Counted from the stretch's first letter, positions 47,886 through 56,369 are shown. The stretch: 64,000 nucleotides of DNA from Sinobacterium norvegicum (GCF_923077115.1 NZ_CAKLPX010000001.1:1612001-1676000); one strand, 5' to 3'. Program-made: numbers and translations. Notes: a model not told the origin generated them from the sequence alone.

Positions 47886-48197
47886 ATGAACAGCCAATTC
47901 CAACAGCAGATTTTGACCACTGTTGCCGCTATCCCCGCAGGCTTCGTCGCCAGTTACGGAGACATTGCTCAGCTGGCCGGTTTATCGAACCAGGCCCGCC
48001 TCGTCGGGGCGGTATTAAAAAAGCTGCCGGCCAATTCAGCCATCCCCTGGCACCGAGTGATCAACAGTCGAGGACAGATCAGCCTTCCCCTCGACAGCGA
48101 TGGCTATCGGCGTCAAAAAGCACTACTCGAAGATGAAGGCCTAATCATTCAAAGCCAAAACGTGCTGTGGCAGGGCAAGCGCTGGCAGCCACAATGA
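47886..48197 (+). CDS. Alkyltransferase-like protein (ATL, MGMT homologue)
   Basis: A 103-residue protein related to the DNA-binding domain of O6-alkylguanine alkyltransferases. The active-site Cys is replaced: IPWHRV with Trp55 instead of PCHRV. Such ATL proteins (E. coli YbaZ, fission yeast Atl1) bind O6-alkylguanine without repairing it and direct the lesion to nucleotide excision repair. The SYGDIAQLAG helix and RLVGAVLKKLP recognition region are conserved. Single gene facing the DUF3302/HlyD pair. Confidence 0.88.
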   Translation: MNSQFQQQILTTVAAIPAGFVASYGDIAQLAGLSNQARLVGAVLKKLPANSAIPWHRVINSRGQISLPLDSDGYRRQKALLEDEGLIIQSQNVLWQGKRWQPQ

Positions 48198-48252
48198 CAC
48201 CCAGCCCTACAAAAAACTCTTGCAGGAAAGATAATAAATGCGGCGATTATTA

Positions 48253-48268
48253 TGTGACCCAAGTCACA
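48253..48268. promoter_or_regulatory. CRP-type binding site
   Basis: TGTGA-CCCAAG-TCACA is a perfect match to both CRP half-sites with the standard 6-bp spacer. It lies 472 bases before the next gene start, so it might instead relate to an unseen upstream transcript. Confidence 0.6.
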
Positions 48269-48325
48269 CAATAGACAGAGTGTCGAAATCACTTACAAGA
48301 CCGCGCCTCCCTACCAAAATACCGA

Positions 48326-48343
48326 TGTCGCCAGTCGGCGACA
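48326..48343. promoter_or_regulatory. Inverted repeat TGTCGCC-N4-GGCGACA
   Basis: A perfect 7-4-7 inverted repeat about 205 bases upstream of the sigma-54-like promoter. That distance suits an enhancer site for a response-regulator activator, but it could also form a hairpin. Confidence 0.45.
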
Positions 48344-48413
48344 GCGATAAAGAGCCATCCGCATTACATTTTATAAAAAACAAAACTTGTCACTAGCGGG
48401 TGATAAATTCCTA

Positions 48414-48455
48414 TTTTTACAATTGTAAAAACCCTGCCGACGAAACCTTTTACAA
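48414..48455. promoter_or_regulatory. 18-bp palindrome plus third half-site
   Basis: TTTTTACAATTGTAAAAA (48414-48431) is a perfect palindrome; the arm TTTTACAA recurs at 48448-48455. Three copies of one 8-mer in 41 bp suggest a protein-binding array. Confidence 0.45.
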
Positions 48456-48548
48456 CCCGCAATTAAGATTCCTCCAGCACTGACCAACACCCTATTATAA
48501 CAACACAAAAACAATTTAAACCACTGAATTTTAATCATAAAATAATTT

Positions 48549-48564
48549 TGGCACTAATATTGTT
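48549..48564 (+). promoter_or_regulatory. Sigma-54-like promoter
   Basis: TGGCAC-TAATA-TTGTT resembles the RpoN consensus TGGCAC-N5-TTGCW with one mismatch (the C of the -12 GC is T). Spacing of -24 and -12 is right. It lies 162 bases before the start codon. Confidence 0.45.
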
Positions 48565-48725
48565 TATATCCTGCATACAGGCTAATAATTTCTTGTTTCT
48601 GCTGCAACCATAGGGAGGCGCAAGAATTACAACCTGAAGGAATGAAATAATAAAAACCAAGGCTTGGGCAGTGCAGATTGATCGCAACGCCCTTCCAAAT
48701 CGAGTTTTCTCGAAGGATAATAAAC

Positions 48726-49445
48726 ATGAAAAAATTATTGATTGCGGCTTCAGTCGCAGCAGCAGTTGCTTCAACAGGTGTTAACGCTGCCCAGGTAGTA
48801 CTTCACTATGACGTATCGCTGGCCGGCACCATCTCTGGCGGCTCTTCAGGCAGCCAGAGCGGTGGTGGTACTGCTACCATCGTGGTTGACGATGAAACCA
48901 ACTATGGCGCCTTCGTAATGAATACTGCACTGGCTACCAGCAGTACTTCTTTCGGTTCCACACTAACCGCCAACACAGAAAACGTAGTGTGGGGCCAGTT
49001 TGACCCTCTAGCCTTCCTCGACGGCCAAGGTCTTGTTTTTGATGCTGACGGTGCCACCTCACGCGTCACAGCCTGTACCGATACCTCACCACCAGTTTTC
49101 GGTAACACCGTATGTTCAAACGCCCCTGTTGGCAGCGAGCTACCGTTTACTATCAAAACTGATGGTGCCGGCAACCAGATTATGGACGCCAGCAATATCG
49201 GCTTAGTAACACTGACTTCAACACTGACGATTAACGCGCCTTTCGTTGGCAATGTTATGACTGATGTTGACTACACACTGACTATGAACCCTGCCGGCAG
49301 CTTCGCCGCACTGCCAGACGACGTCAACCTGGGTCTCTATAACGATCTGGCCAACCCTGTTCCAGTTCCTGGTGCCGCTTGGTTGTTCGGCTCGGCCCTT
49401 GTCGGCTTAGGCGGCATCGCCCGTCGTCGTCGTAAAGCTGCATAA
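48726..49445 (+). CDS. Secreted protein with VPxP/PEP-CTERM-type sorting signal
   Basis: A 239-residue exported protein: signal peptide (residues 1-20, ending VNAA), a Gly/Ser/Thr-rich, Asp-poor beta-type middle with one Cys pair (near residues 117 and 130), and a C-terminal sorting signal beginning VPVPGAAWLFGSAL at residue 212, then a membrane helix and a terminal RRRRK cluster. This tripartite tail is recognised by exosortases, which process such proteins for surface display or release, usually with exopolysaccharide. No exosortase gene is in the window. AAGGA lies eight bases before the ATG. The middle resembles no family I recognise. Confidence 0.88.
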   Translation: MKKLLIAASVAAAVASTGVNAAQVVLHYDVSLAGTISGGSSGSQSGGGTATIVVDDETNYGAFVMNTALATSSTSFGSTLTANTENVVWGQFDPLAFLDGQGLVFDADGATSRVTACTDTSPPVFGNTVCSNAPVGSELPFTIKTDGAGNQIMDASNIGLVTLTSTLTINAPFVGNVMTDVDYTLTMNPAGSFAALPDDVNLGLYNDLANPVPVPGAAWLFGSALVGLGGIARRRRKAA

Positions 49446-49476
49446 TTAATTTTGGCTAATCGCTAAATTTAATGTT

Positions 49477-49506
49477 AAAAAAACGCGCTGTAATGCGCGT
49501 TTTTTA
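49477..49506 (+). terminator. Terminator after the VPxP-CTERM gene
   Basis: ACGCGC-TGTAAT-GCGCGT stem with A7 upstream and T6 downstream. Confidence 0.88.
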
Positions 49507-49896
49507 TTCTTTTATATCATTATTATTCAACCTAATCCGTTATCCTATCTATAGAAAGCATGCTCAAATATTCAAACATCCTACTGACTCACTTGCGAAT
49601 GTTTTTTCTTCTGCATACGACAAACACCGCCCGGTGACAGCATCTGATTATTGATCATGATAACGCACTATTCTTTGCGTTAAATTTTACGACACTGTAA
49701 TTATTTTTTTAAACAGCAACAGTCAGTGACCACGCCATAACATGGCCTGCAGTGTCACCGCTGTAAAGATTTCCGAACTTAGTAGCCTTTTGCGTCTGTT
49801 TTATTTTATAAAATAAACGTCAACAGATAACGGCCAATAAAAATAACAAGCCGAAAATAATAATTTATACAAGAATAAAAATAACCGGAGAAACCT
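49507..49896. other. Non-coding region upstream of the TonB receptor
   Basis: About 390 AT-rich bases without a convincing gene. It holds an inverted repeat TAACGCA-N8-TGCGTTA (49661-49682) with A/T-rich sequence after it, and near 49720-49770 a possible hairpin from GTGAC/GTCAC arms. The receptor promoter probably lies here, but no clear -35/-10 pair stands out. Confidence 0.4.
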
Positions 49897-52500
49897 ATGC
49901 CGCGGTCACGTAACCGGCTGTTAGCACCTGCCAATTTATTGCCTAACACCCTAGCCGTTTCAGTAGCGATTGCCTCGTCACTGATTATTAGCCCAAGTTT
50001 CGCGCAAGAAAAAGAAGGCTTTGCCCTCGAGGAAGTCGTCGTTACCGCTCGTAAACGTGAGGAATCGATGCAGGAAGTGCCGGTAACTGTCTCGGCCTTC
50101 AGCGGCGAATCGCTGAAATCTCTCGGTATCTCCAGCGTCAAGGATTTAGAAGGTGTTGTTCCCGGCCTCAACATGGGGGGCGGCGGTAACGGCACCAAGG
50201 GCGAAAGCAACCCATATATTCGCGGTATCGGTCAACGTGAAACCAAGGTCACCGTCGACTCTGCCGTTGGTACCTATATCGACGGTATTTACTCTTCACG
50301 CGCACCCGGCGCGCTGCTCGATGCTGCCGATGTTGAATCGATGCAGGTACTGCGTGGCCCACAGGGCACGTTATTTGGCAAGAACACCACCGGTGGCGCC
50401 ATTGTTATCAACACCAAAAAACCCCATGAAGAACTCGGTGGCCATATTGAGGGCACCATCGGCAACCACGGCCGTCAAAACGTCTCTGGCACCGTCAACC
50501 TGCCACTGATCGACGACACATTGCTATCGCGCTTTACTCTCGCTCAAACCAAGAACGATGGTTACATGGAAAACCTCGAAGACGGTAAACTGTGGAACGA
50601 CGATGATAGAATGATGGGAATCGGTCAATTCCGCTGGGAAGCGACCGATACGCTGCGCGTCGATTTATTAATGGCGGCGACAAAAACTCGACAAAAATCG
50701 CGGGGACAACAGTGTAACTTCTACGGTGATGAGCTTGCCGATCAGGGTTATAGCAAATCCTCACTTGAATTATTTTATGACAACAACAGTCAGAAAAGTG
50801 CAGAAGAACACTGTAAGGAAAGCGGTCAAGACTTAGACACTGATCAATTTAGAAGCGAACTTAATAACAGCAATGGTATTTTCCGTCAGAGTATTTACGA
50901 GGTGGATACCAAAATGGTTGGCCTTACAGTCGATTGGGATCTCTCTGATGTCTCCGATTACGCATTAGCCCTCAAGTCTATTACCGGCTTCCGCCAGGTA
51001 GAGCAAAAAGCAGACGAAGACTTGGACGGTAGTGCAGCCGCCCTGATTGGCCGCATTCAACCAATTGGCAATGAGGTTAATCAGTACACACAGGAATTTC
51101 AGTTTACCGGCAGCGCAATGGATGGCCGACTCAACGCCACCCTTGGCCTCTTTGGCTCCATCGAAAGAGCCGATGACGATTGGCTGCAAAGTTATGTTGC
51201 CTTTGCTGACAGCAGCCAGACCAATCCTCAGCCACAGGATTATATGACACTGCTGGCGCAATCAGATTTGACCGAGCGCGAAACGGACAACACCTCTTGG
51301 GCGGTTTTCTCTCAGGTTAGCTTTGACATCACCGAACTGACTGAACTGACGCTGGGTATTCGCTATACCGAAGAAGAACGTGAGACAACCTATCATGAGG
51401 CTAATGTTTACCTACCGAGTATTGGCAACGGCACTTACTGCCCACAGGGTGGCTGTTTAAACTATATCGATACCACCACGCAAAACGTGACTCACCTCTT
51501 CAGCGAGTCGGGTACTCAGCCCTTTTCACAATGGCAATATGGTTATGATGCCAACCGTAATGGCAACTTAGAAGATCGTGAAGTGGGCACCTATGGCGAG
51601 TCTTCAGACAGCCGTAAAGACAGCGCTTGGTCGCCTAGCATCAGCTTAAAAATGCGCGCCACCGATGCCATTCTCGACGCGCTTTATCTCGAAGAAGGCA
51701 TGACATTTCTCACCGTCAGCCAGGGCTTCAGATCCGGCGGCGTGGTGGTCGGCAACGAGGTCAACCCCGCCACCGGCATGAAAGACATGAGTCAGTTCGA
51801 GCCTGAAAACGTGCTCAACTATGAAATCGGTTTCAAGGCCGATGCCTTCGATGGCTTACTCCGTGCCAATATGGCGCTGTACTATACCGACTACACCGAT
51901 ATTCAGGTCACCACCGTAGTACCCGACGCCCTTGGCATCCCCCTGCCAGCGGTTGAGAATGCCGGTAAGGCAGTTATCCAGGGAGCCGAAGGTGAATTCA
52001 CCTTAATCCCTCATGAAAGTGTGCGCTTAACCGCGAGTTTTGCCTATACCGATGCGGATTATAAAGAATATTTAGTCGATGTTTACGACCCAGCCAGCAG
52101 CAGCTTTCAACAGATCGATCGTGCCGATGAGCCTATGCCTCGCGTCGCGGAATGGACGGGGTTTCTTGCCGCTGATTACTTCCTGTATACCGAAAGCTTT
52201 GGCACCGTCATCCCCTCGGTTATCGCTCGGTATACCTCAGAAATCTATCACGGCTTCGATCGAGAAAGCTTTGTTGTTGAAGAGCAAATCACCTCTGATG
52301 CGACCACCTTCCTCGATGCCCGTTTAACCTGGCAGCTGCCTGATGACGCCACCACAGTCACGCTATGGGGCAAGAACCTGACGGATGTTGACGACTACTT
52401 AGTTGGCGGCATACCACTGGTCGGCGTTGCTCGCAGCAGCGGTTCGGTCTACGGAGAACCGCGCACCTATGGCATCGATTTAGCCTATACCTTCGAATAA
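49897..52500 (+). CDS. TonB-dependent outer-membrane receptor
   Basis: An 867-residue receptor. Signal peptide (about residues 1-36, ending SFAQ), a TonB-box-like segment (EEVVVTARKREE) and plug domain with VPVTVSAF, RGIGQRE, VDGIYSSR-like and RGPQGTLFGKNTTGGAI blocks, then a 22-strand beta-barrel ending in DLAYTFE. The style is that of marine receptors for siderophores, vitamins or sugar-type substrates. Two Cys-containing loops are seen (QQCNFYG ... EEHCKES; TYCPQGGCLNY). GGAG lies seven bases upstream. The substrate is unknown. Followed after 38 bases by a lipoprotein gene. Confidence 0.92.
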   Translation: MPRSRNRLLAPANLLPNTLAVSVAIASSLIISPSFAQEKEGFALEEVVVTARKREESMQEVPVTVSAFSGESLKSLGISSVKDLEGVVPGLNMGGGGNGTKGESNPYIRGIGQRETKVTVDSAVGTYIDGIYSSRAPGALLDAADVESMQVLRGPQGTLFGKNTTGGAIVINTKKPHEELGGHIEGTIGNHGRQNVSGTVNLPLIDDTLLSRFTLAQTKNDGYMENLEDGKLWNDDDRMMGIGQFRWEATDTLRVDLLMAATKTRQKSRGQQCNFYGDELADQGYSKSSLELFYDNNSQKSAEEHCKESGQDLDTDQFRSELNNSNGIFRQSIYEVDTKMVGLTVDWDLSDVSDYALALKSITGFRQVEQKADEDLDGSAAALIGRIQPIGNEVNQYTQEFQFTGSAMDGRLNATLGLFGSIERADDDWLQSYVAFADSSQTNPQPQDYMTLLAQSDLTERETDNTSWAVFSQVSFDITELTELTLGIRYTEEERETTYHEANVYLPSIGNGTYCPQGGCLNYIDTTTQNVTHLFSESGTQPFSQWQYGYDANRNGNLEDREVGTYGESSDSRKDSAWSPSISLKMRATDAILDALYLEEGMTFLTVSQGFRSGGVVVGNEVNPATGMKDMSQFEPENVLNYEIGFKADAFDGLLRANMALYYTDYTDIQVTTVVPDALGIPLPAVENAGKAVIQGAEGEFTLIPHESVRLTASFAYTDADYKEYLVDVYDPASSSFQQIDRADEPMPRVAEWTGFLAADYFLYTESFGTVIPSVIARYTSEIYHGFDRESFVVEEQITSDATTFLDARLTWQLPDDATTVTLWGKNLTDVDDYLVGGIPLVGVARSSGSVYGEPRTYGIDLAYTFE

Positions 52501-52538
52501 ATAAAACAAAAATAAAACTGTTCTTTTGGAGAATAGCG

Positions 52539-54590
52539 ATGAAAAAAAATAATAGTTTTGTAAAAATTAAAAAATCGAGAAATATGTTCAGTAAAACATT
52601 AATTTCGGCCGCCCTCACAACCGCATTACTATCAGGCTGCGGTGGCAGCAGCGGCACTGACGACTATGCACAACCGGCACTTTCGGGTGCTAATAACAGC
52701 AGCCAATCATTGATGGGGTCGGCAGTTAAGGGACCTATTATTAACGCCGATGTCACTGTTTATGCTCTAGACCTCAATGCCGAAGATCTTCGAGGGGCAA
52801 TCGTAGCCACCGGTTCGACTAATGAGCTTGCACAATTCAGCGACATCATTATTGAATCAGGCAATGATAACGAGGCTTTCTTCGATAGCTACTTCATCGT
52901 TGAAGTGAGTAACGGCACAGTCATTACTACAGGGGAAGCACCAAAGTTAGCCACACTAACCACCCTTATCAGTGGCCGAACCTATAGCCGAGATGGTGCT
53001 GTTTATGCCACCCCGCTAAGTACTTTCGCCGTCACCTATACGGCAAAACTACTGAATAATAGTGATATGCTATTTGGTGAAGCATTGACGGAAGCGTCTG
53101 AGACGATTCAATCAGCCTTCGGCTTCGGCATTCTAGACGGTATAGACCTCTATACCACGGCACCGATACTAACCGACAGCGGCAATCACCAGCAGGCATT
53201 GGAGTATCGGACGGCTATTGAAGGCTTTGCCGCCATCCTACTGTTGATTACTGAAACCAGTGGCCTCACTACCGACCAATTATTATCGATGCTGGCCAGC
53301 GATTTACTCGATGGCGGCATCGATGGCCTTGCCAACGGCGAAGTAATTGACGGGCTACCCTCTGTTGAGCAGTTAAGTACTGCGATTGCGACCAACCCTG
53401 CACTGCTAAACATTCCAGGCACCGATCAAGCGATCAGCCAACTCATTGACTTGATCAAGCAAGAAAGCACACTGATTGCGCCTTCGGTAACCGCCGCCGA
53501 TCTTACCGCACCTCAACCTGTAGCAGCACTAGGCGGCAAAACTGACACCGACGGTGATGGTATTTCCGATAGCCTAGACCAATTCCCACTCAACGCCAAT
53601 GAGGCCAAAGATAGCGACAGCGATTGCCCTGTTGTCAGCGACAGCGAGCAAAACGAAGTGACTGGCAATGGCTGTGGCGATAACTCTGACTGGGCCAGCG
53701 AAATTTCCGATGTACAATCGGCCTGTGACCCCGGCGCCCTCAGTGAAGGTAATACCGGCACCGTGCTCACCCCGGACGAGAAAAAAACACTAGGCTGCTC
53801 CGACAGCGATGAGGATGGCATCAAAGACATTGATGATATATTCCCTCTCAATAAAGCAGAGTGGGCGGATTCTGATAATGACTGCCCGGCCTCTGAGACT
53901 GATCCCAGCCAACAGTCGTCAACATCAGGCAATAACTGCGGTGATAACAGCGACCCTACTTACTGTTACTCGATTGAAATCGAAGGCCAAATACCTTCTG
54001 TCAATATTGAGGGCGGAGCAGGTACTACGCACGGGCTCGGCTTTGCCAGTTTCGATAGCTACCAACAGATTGCCACAATAGAAGCCGTCCAACGTGCCGA
54101 GGTATTACTGGTTGCCGGTTTTGAAGGGAGTCGCGCCGCTGACTCAACATTAAATGTTGAGTATTTCATCAACTTTGACAAGCCGAATCGTAACCCAGAT
54201 TTAACCAGCGCCAGTGATCGCGCCCTTGGTAATAGTAAGCGCTTGAGCAACTGCACTCGAGCCGCATTAGTCCCAGCAGCTGATGGCGGTCCCTTACAGG
54301 TCTGCCCTGAGGTTGACGGAAATGGTGCCATCGTTCCCGACACCGGACTGATCAGCTCCGACGCAGCATACAATGCTTGGACACAGGCGGTAACAACTGA
54401 CCGCGGGGTTTTCAATAACGCGCAAACCATCGAGTTTTCCACCACCTTGGTCGTCGCTACTTTCGATGTCGACGTCGATTATCGAATGACTAAGACCAGC
54501 GAATTTTATGGCCCAGGTAGCTGTAATATCGATGTCAGCAATATTCGTGACGATGTTTTGGCAATCCCGCAAAGCTTTACCCTCGATTGA
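52539..54590 (+). CDS. Lipoprotein with thrombospondin type-3 (calcium) repeats
   Basis: A 683-residue exported lipoprotein. The lipobox LLSGCGG puts the acylated Cys at residue 34. The N-terminal part is a Ser/Thr/Ala-rich domain (GSAVKGPIINADVTVYALD), a form seen in many marine surface lipoproteins. Two Asp-rich calcium motifs follow near residues 336 (DTDGDGISD) and 421 (DSDEDGIKDIDD), each with a paired Cys downstream, then a C-terminal domain of unknown fold. GGAG lies seven bases before the ATG. It sits 38 bases after the TonB receptor, so it may be a surface partner of it; this is inference. Confidence 0.82.
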   Translation: MKKNNSFVKIKKSRNMFSKTLISAALTTALLSGCGGSSGTDDYAQPALSGANNSSQSLMGSAVKGPIINADVTVYALDLNAEDLRGAIVATGSTNELAQFSDIIIESGNDNEAFFDSYFIVEVSNGTVITTGEAPKLATLTTLISGRTYSRDGAVYATPLSTFAVTYTAKLLNNSDMLFGEALTEASETIQSAFGFGILDGIDLYTTAPILTDSGNHQQALEYRTAIEGFAAILLLITETSGLTTDQLLSMLASDLLDGGIDGLANGEVIDGLPSVEQLSTAIATNPALLNIPGTDQAISQLIDLIKQESTLIAPSVTAADLTAPQPVAALGGKTDTDGDGISDSLDQFPLNANEAKDSDSDCPVVSDSEQNEVTGNGCGDNSDWASEISDVQSACDPGALSEGNTGTVLTPDEKKTLGCSDSDEDGIKDIDDIFPLNKAEWADSDNDCPASETDPSQQSSTSGNNCGDNSDPTYCYSIEIEGQIPSVNIEGGAGTTHGLGFASFDSYQQIATIEAVQRAEVLLVAGFEGSRAADSTLNVEYFINFDKPNRNPDLTSASDRALGNSKRLSNCTRAALVPAADGGPLQVCPEVDGNGAIVPDTGLISSDAAYNAWTQAVTTDRGVFNNAQTIEFSTTLVVATFDVDVDYRMTKTSEFYGPGSCNIDVSNIRDDVLAIPQSFTLD

Positions 54591-54602
54591 GCCTTAGTCG
54601 AG

Positions 54603-54638
54603 ACATAAAAAAACCGCCAGCAGGCGGTTTTTTTATGT
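54603..54638. terminator. Bidirectional terminator between the lipoprotein gene and tRNA-Arg
   Basis: A perfect 16-bp inverted repeat with a 4-base loop: CCGCC-AGCA-GGCGG at the core, extended by A7 and T7 runs and ACAT/ATGT ends. Confidence 0.93.
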
Positions 54639-54639
54639 G

Positions 54640-54716
54640 TGGTGCCCCCTAGAGGATTCGAACCTCTGACCTATCCCTTAGGAGGGGATCGCGCTATCCA
54701 GCTGTGCCAAGGGGGC
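54640..54716 (-). tRNA. tRNA-Arg (anticodon CCT)
   Basis: A 77-base tRNA read on the minus strand with encoded CCA. The acceptor stem GCCCCCT pairs with AGGGGGC; the anticodon stem ATCCC/GGGAT encloses CTCCTAA, giving anticodon CCT (codon AGG); the T-arm AGAGG-TTCGAAT-CCTCT is standard. One A-C mismatch is apparent in the D-stem. It decodes a rare Arg codon. Confidence 0.96.
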
Positions 54717-54725
54717 ATGGGCTGC

Positions 54726-54752
54726 ATTGTAACAACTGATCTGACAAAGCAA
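54726..54752 (-). promoter_or_regulatory. Possible promoter of tRNA-Arg
   Basis: On the minus strand TTGCTT and an extended -10 (TGTTACAAT) lie 9 bases before the tRNA. The 15-bp spacer is short, but the extended -10 may compensate. Confidence 0.4.
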
Positions 54753-54784
54753 AAGAGCCGATACGGTAAAGTATCGGCTCTTTT
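54751..54784. terminator. Terminator after yebG
   Basis: AAAAGAGCCGATAC-GGTAAA-GTATCGGCTCTTTT, a perfect 14-bp stem; on the minus strand it follows yebG by 43 bases. Confidence 0.9.
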
Positions 54785-54826
54785 ATTTAAGCACTATTAT
54801 TCCAACCCTAACTAATTAGTTAGAGG

Positions 54827-55114
54827 TTATGCCTTCGCGCTTTTGATATCGGCAACATTATCGCCAGCAGACTCTTCTTCCTGCAGCAGCAACTCCGGCT
54901 TGCCCTTACAGGCTCGAGCCAACACATCACGACGACGCGCTAACAATAAACCTATTTCTTCCAGTGCTGACTCATCAACACCCTCAATGTTTTGCTCGAT
55001 CAAGGCGGTGATGTTCTCAGCCAACTCAAGCATTTTATCGTGTTCTTCCGCCGATTTTTTATCGCTAAACATACTGTCGTCCCGGTCACAAAGCCACATA
55101 GCCTTAACAGCCAT
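54827..55114 (-). CDS. yebG: YebG-family SOS-induced protein
   Basis: A 95-residue acidic protein matching YebG, a small DNA-damage-induced protein of gammaproteobacteria. The opening MAVKAMWLCDRDD and the middle block (FSDKKSAEEHDKMLELAENI, ARRRDVLARACKGKPE) align with E. coli YebG. GAGGAG lies six bases before the ATG at 55114; the ATG six bases earlier is too close to that site. A consensus LexA box sits 22 bases upstream, directly supporting SOS control. The biochemical role is unknown. Confidence 0.9.
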   Translation of the reverse strand: MAVKAMWLCDRDDSMFSDKKSAEEHDKMLELAENITALIEQNIEGVDESALEEIGLLLARRRDVLARACKGKPELLLQEEESAGDNVADIKSAKA

Positions 55115-55136
55115 AGTCATCTCCTCATTATTTATA

Positions 55137-55152
55137 CTGTTAATTTATACAG
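55137..55152. promoter_or_regulatory. LexA box (SOS box) of yebG
   Basis: CTGT-TAATTTAT-ACAG fits CTGT-N8-ACAG exactly, with the typical TA-rich core and flanking TA/CA. It lies just upstream of the yebG ribosome site. Confidence 0.9.
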
Positions 55153-55216
55153 CATTCGTTATTTATTACAACTGTTATTTCTTTTCCCGCCAGTAATGGC
55201 GATTGGCGTCATCACA

Positions 55217-55909
55217 TTAACAGCCATATTCTGCGCTATAGATATTCACCTGATTAAATTCCTGCGATTCATCGAGATCCGGGATGGTGCTGCTCTCGAT
55301 GGTTTGCCGCTTGATATAGGGCGGCACAGACAGGTTTCTCACCCGCGAGTCGGCCAGTAGCACTGCCGGTGCCCGCTCGGCAAAGGCGGACAGCAACGGC
55401 AGGTTTTGTTTATCGTAGAGCACGTCGGCCACCAGAATGATGTCAATACCGCCTCGATAGGTAAAAAAGTCTCCGCTGATTTCAAGCTCGACATTATTTA
55501 ACTCGGCATTGTGGCGCGTTGCCAGTTGCGCCACCGGATCAATATCACAGGCGACGACATGGGAGGCTCCGGCCTTGGCCGCGGCTATCGCCGCCACCCC
55601 CGAACCGCAACCAAAATCCAGCACTCGCTTGCCGGCTACCCAGGCCGGATTATCGATGATATATCGCGCCAACACCTGACCACTGGCCCAACAGAAGGCC
55701 CAATACGAAGGCTCGTTCATCAACCGCATCATGGTGTCGTAATCGAGTTCATGCTGAGGGTAGTTTGCATCCAACAGATACAGTGCCAATTCGGGGCACT
55801 GTGGTAGCAACTGACAGTCAACTATCGCCTTGGGCAGGGTGATCTGCATTTGCTCAGTCAACGCCGATGAGCAATGACCTAATTGTTCAATGGGAAATAA
55901 TGACGACAT
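55217..55909 (-). CDS. Class I SAM-dependent methyltransferase
   Basis: A 230-residue methyltransferase. The SAM-binding motif [20 protein letters not shown] lies near residue 95, followed by acidic loop ACDIDPVAQ and the post-II block ILVADVLYD. The layout resembles the Nnt1/ETFBKMT-like protein-lysine methyltransferase group (predicted nicotinamide N-methylase family), but the substrate is not known. The ATG at 55909 is chosen by homologue-like length; a TTG at 55936 is possible and no strong ribosome site is seen. Downstream of nothing on this strand; its stop is 65 bases before the yebG LexA box. Confidence 0.75.
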   Translation of the reverse strand: MSSLFPIEQLGHCSSALTEQMQITLPKAIVDCQLLPQCPELALYLLDANYPQHELDYDTMMRLMNEPSYWAFCWASGQVLARYIIDNPAWVAGKRVLDFGCGSGVAAIAAAKAGASHVVACDIDPVAQLATRHNAELNNVELEISGDFFTYRGGIDIILVADVLYDKQNLPLLSAFAERAPAVLLADSRVRNLSVPPYIKRQTIESSTIPDLDESQEFNQVNIYSAEYGC

Positions 55910-55987
55910 ATTTTCAACTCTTGATGAGGCCGGCAATATAACAACTCAAGGGGGTTTTATCAGCTAAAATGCCAATTTGGTAATAAG

Positions 55988-55996
55988 TGCTATAAT
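55988..55996 (+). promoter_or_regulatory. Extended -10 promoter ahead of the small orphan gene
   Basis: TGCTATAAT gives an extended -10 (TGnTATAAT), 98 bases before the start codon, in an AT-rich stretch. No clear -35 is seen. Confidence 0.4.
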
Positions 55997-56093
55997 TATA
56001 AAATCACGGAAGCGCAACAAGTTAATAATAACTAGAAGTTTTTAAGTAAATTTGCACTCACTGTTCGCTTTGAACAGGCCAAGGAGAATAAGA

Positions 56094-56369
56094 ATGCCAA
56101 CACCCACCGCAACTGAACGTCAAATGGCTGTGCGCGAAGCAATCCGTATGCGCGAGAGCGAAGAAGATCCCTACTATTTAGCCAAGACCATGCTCAACCA
56201 GGATCTGTCACTGAAAAAGCTGATGATTGTACTCGACAAGGCCGAGACCCTGCTCGAAGCCAGTGACAGCGAGGATGAGATCAATACCGAGTTAGCCGCT
56301 GCCATTGCCACGGTTTACCGCGTGATTAACAATACCGGCAAAACCACCAGCGGCGCAGCCAAGGCATAA
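56094..56369 (+). CDS. Small conserved-looking protein of unknown function
   Basis: A 91-residue, helix-rich cytoplasmic protein with balanced charge (ERQMAVREAIRMRESEEDPYYLAK, then an acidic middle LEASDSEDEINTEL). No signal peptide, membrane helix or known motif is seen. It is very likely real: AAGGAG lies seven bases before the ATG and an extended -10 promoter precedes it. An upstream ATG at 56052 would add an unlikely basic leader. It converges on the hemerythrin-like gene, with stops touching and no terminator between. Confidence 0.7.
   Translation: MPTPTATERQMAVREAIRMRESEEDPYYLAKTMLNQDLSLKKLMIVLDKAETLLEASDSEDEINTELAAAIATVYRVINNTGKTTSGAAKA

Larger units (their letters stand above)
48198..48725 (+). 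other. Long promoter region of the VPxP-CTERM gene
   Basis: This 528-base stretch has no convincing gene but is dense in symmetrical elements: a perfect CRP-type site (48253-48268), a TGTCGCC inverted repeat (48326-48343), an 18-bp palindrome with a further copy of its arm (48414-48455), and a sigma-54-like -24/-12 element (48549-48564). An 11-bp sequence at 48303-48313 is repeated in inverse at 48611-48621. Confidence 0.55.

Noticed and set aside
48535-48774. 79-codon minus-strand frame
   Set aside because: Overlaps the promoter and start of the CTERM-sorted protein gene; no ribosome site.
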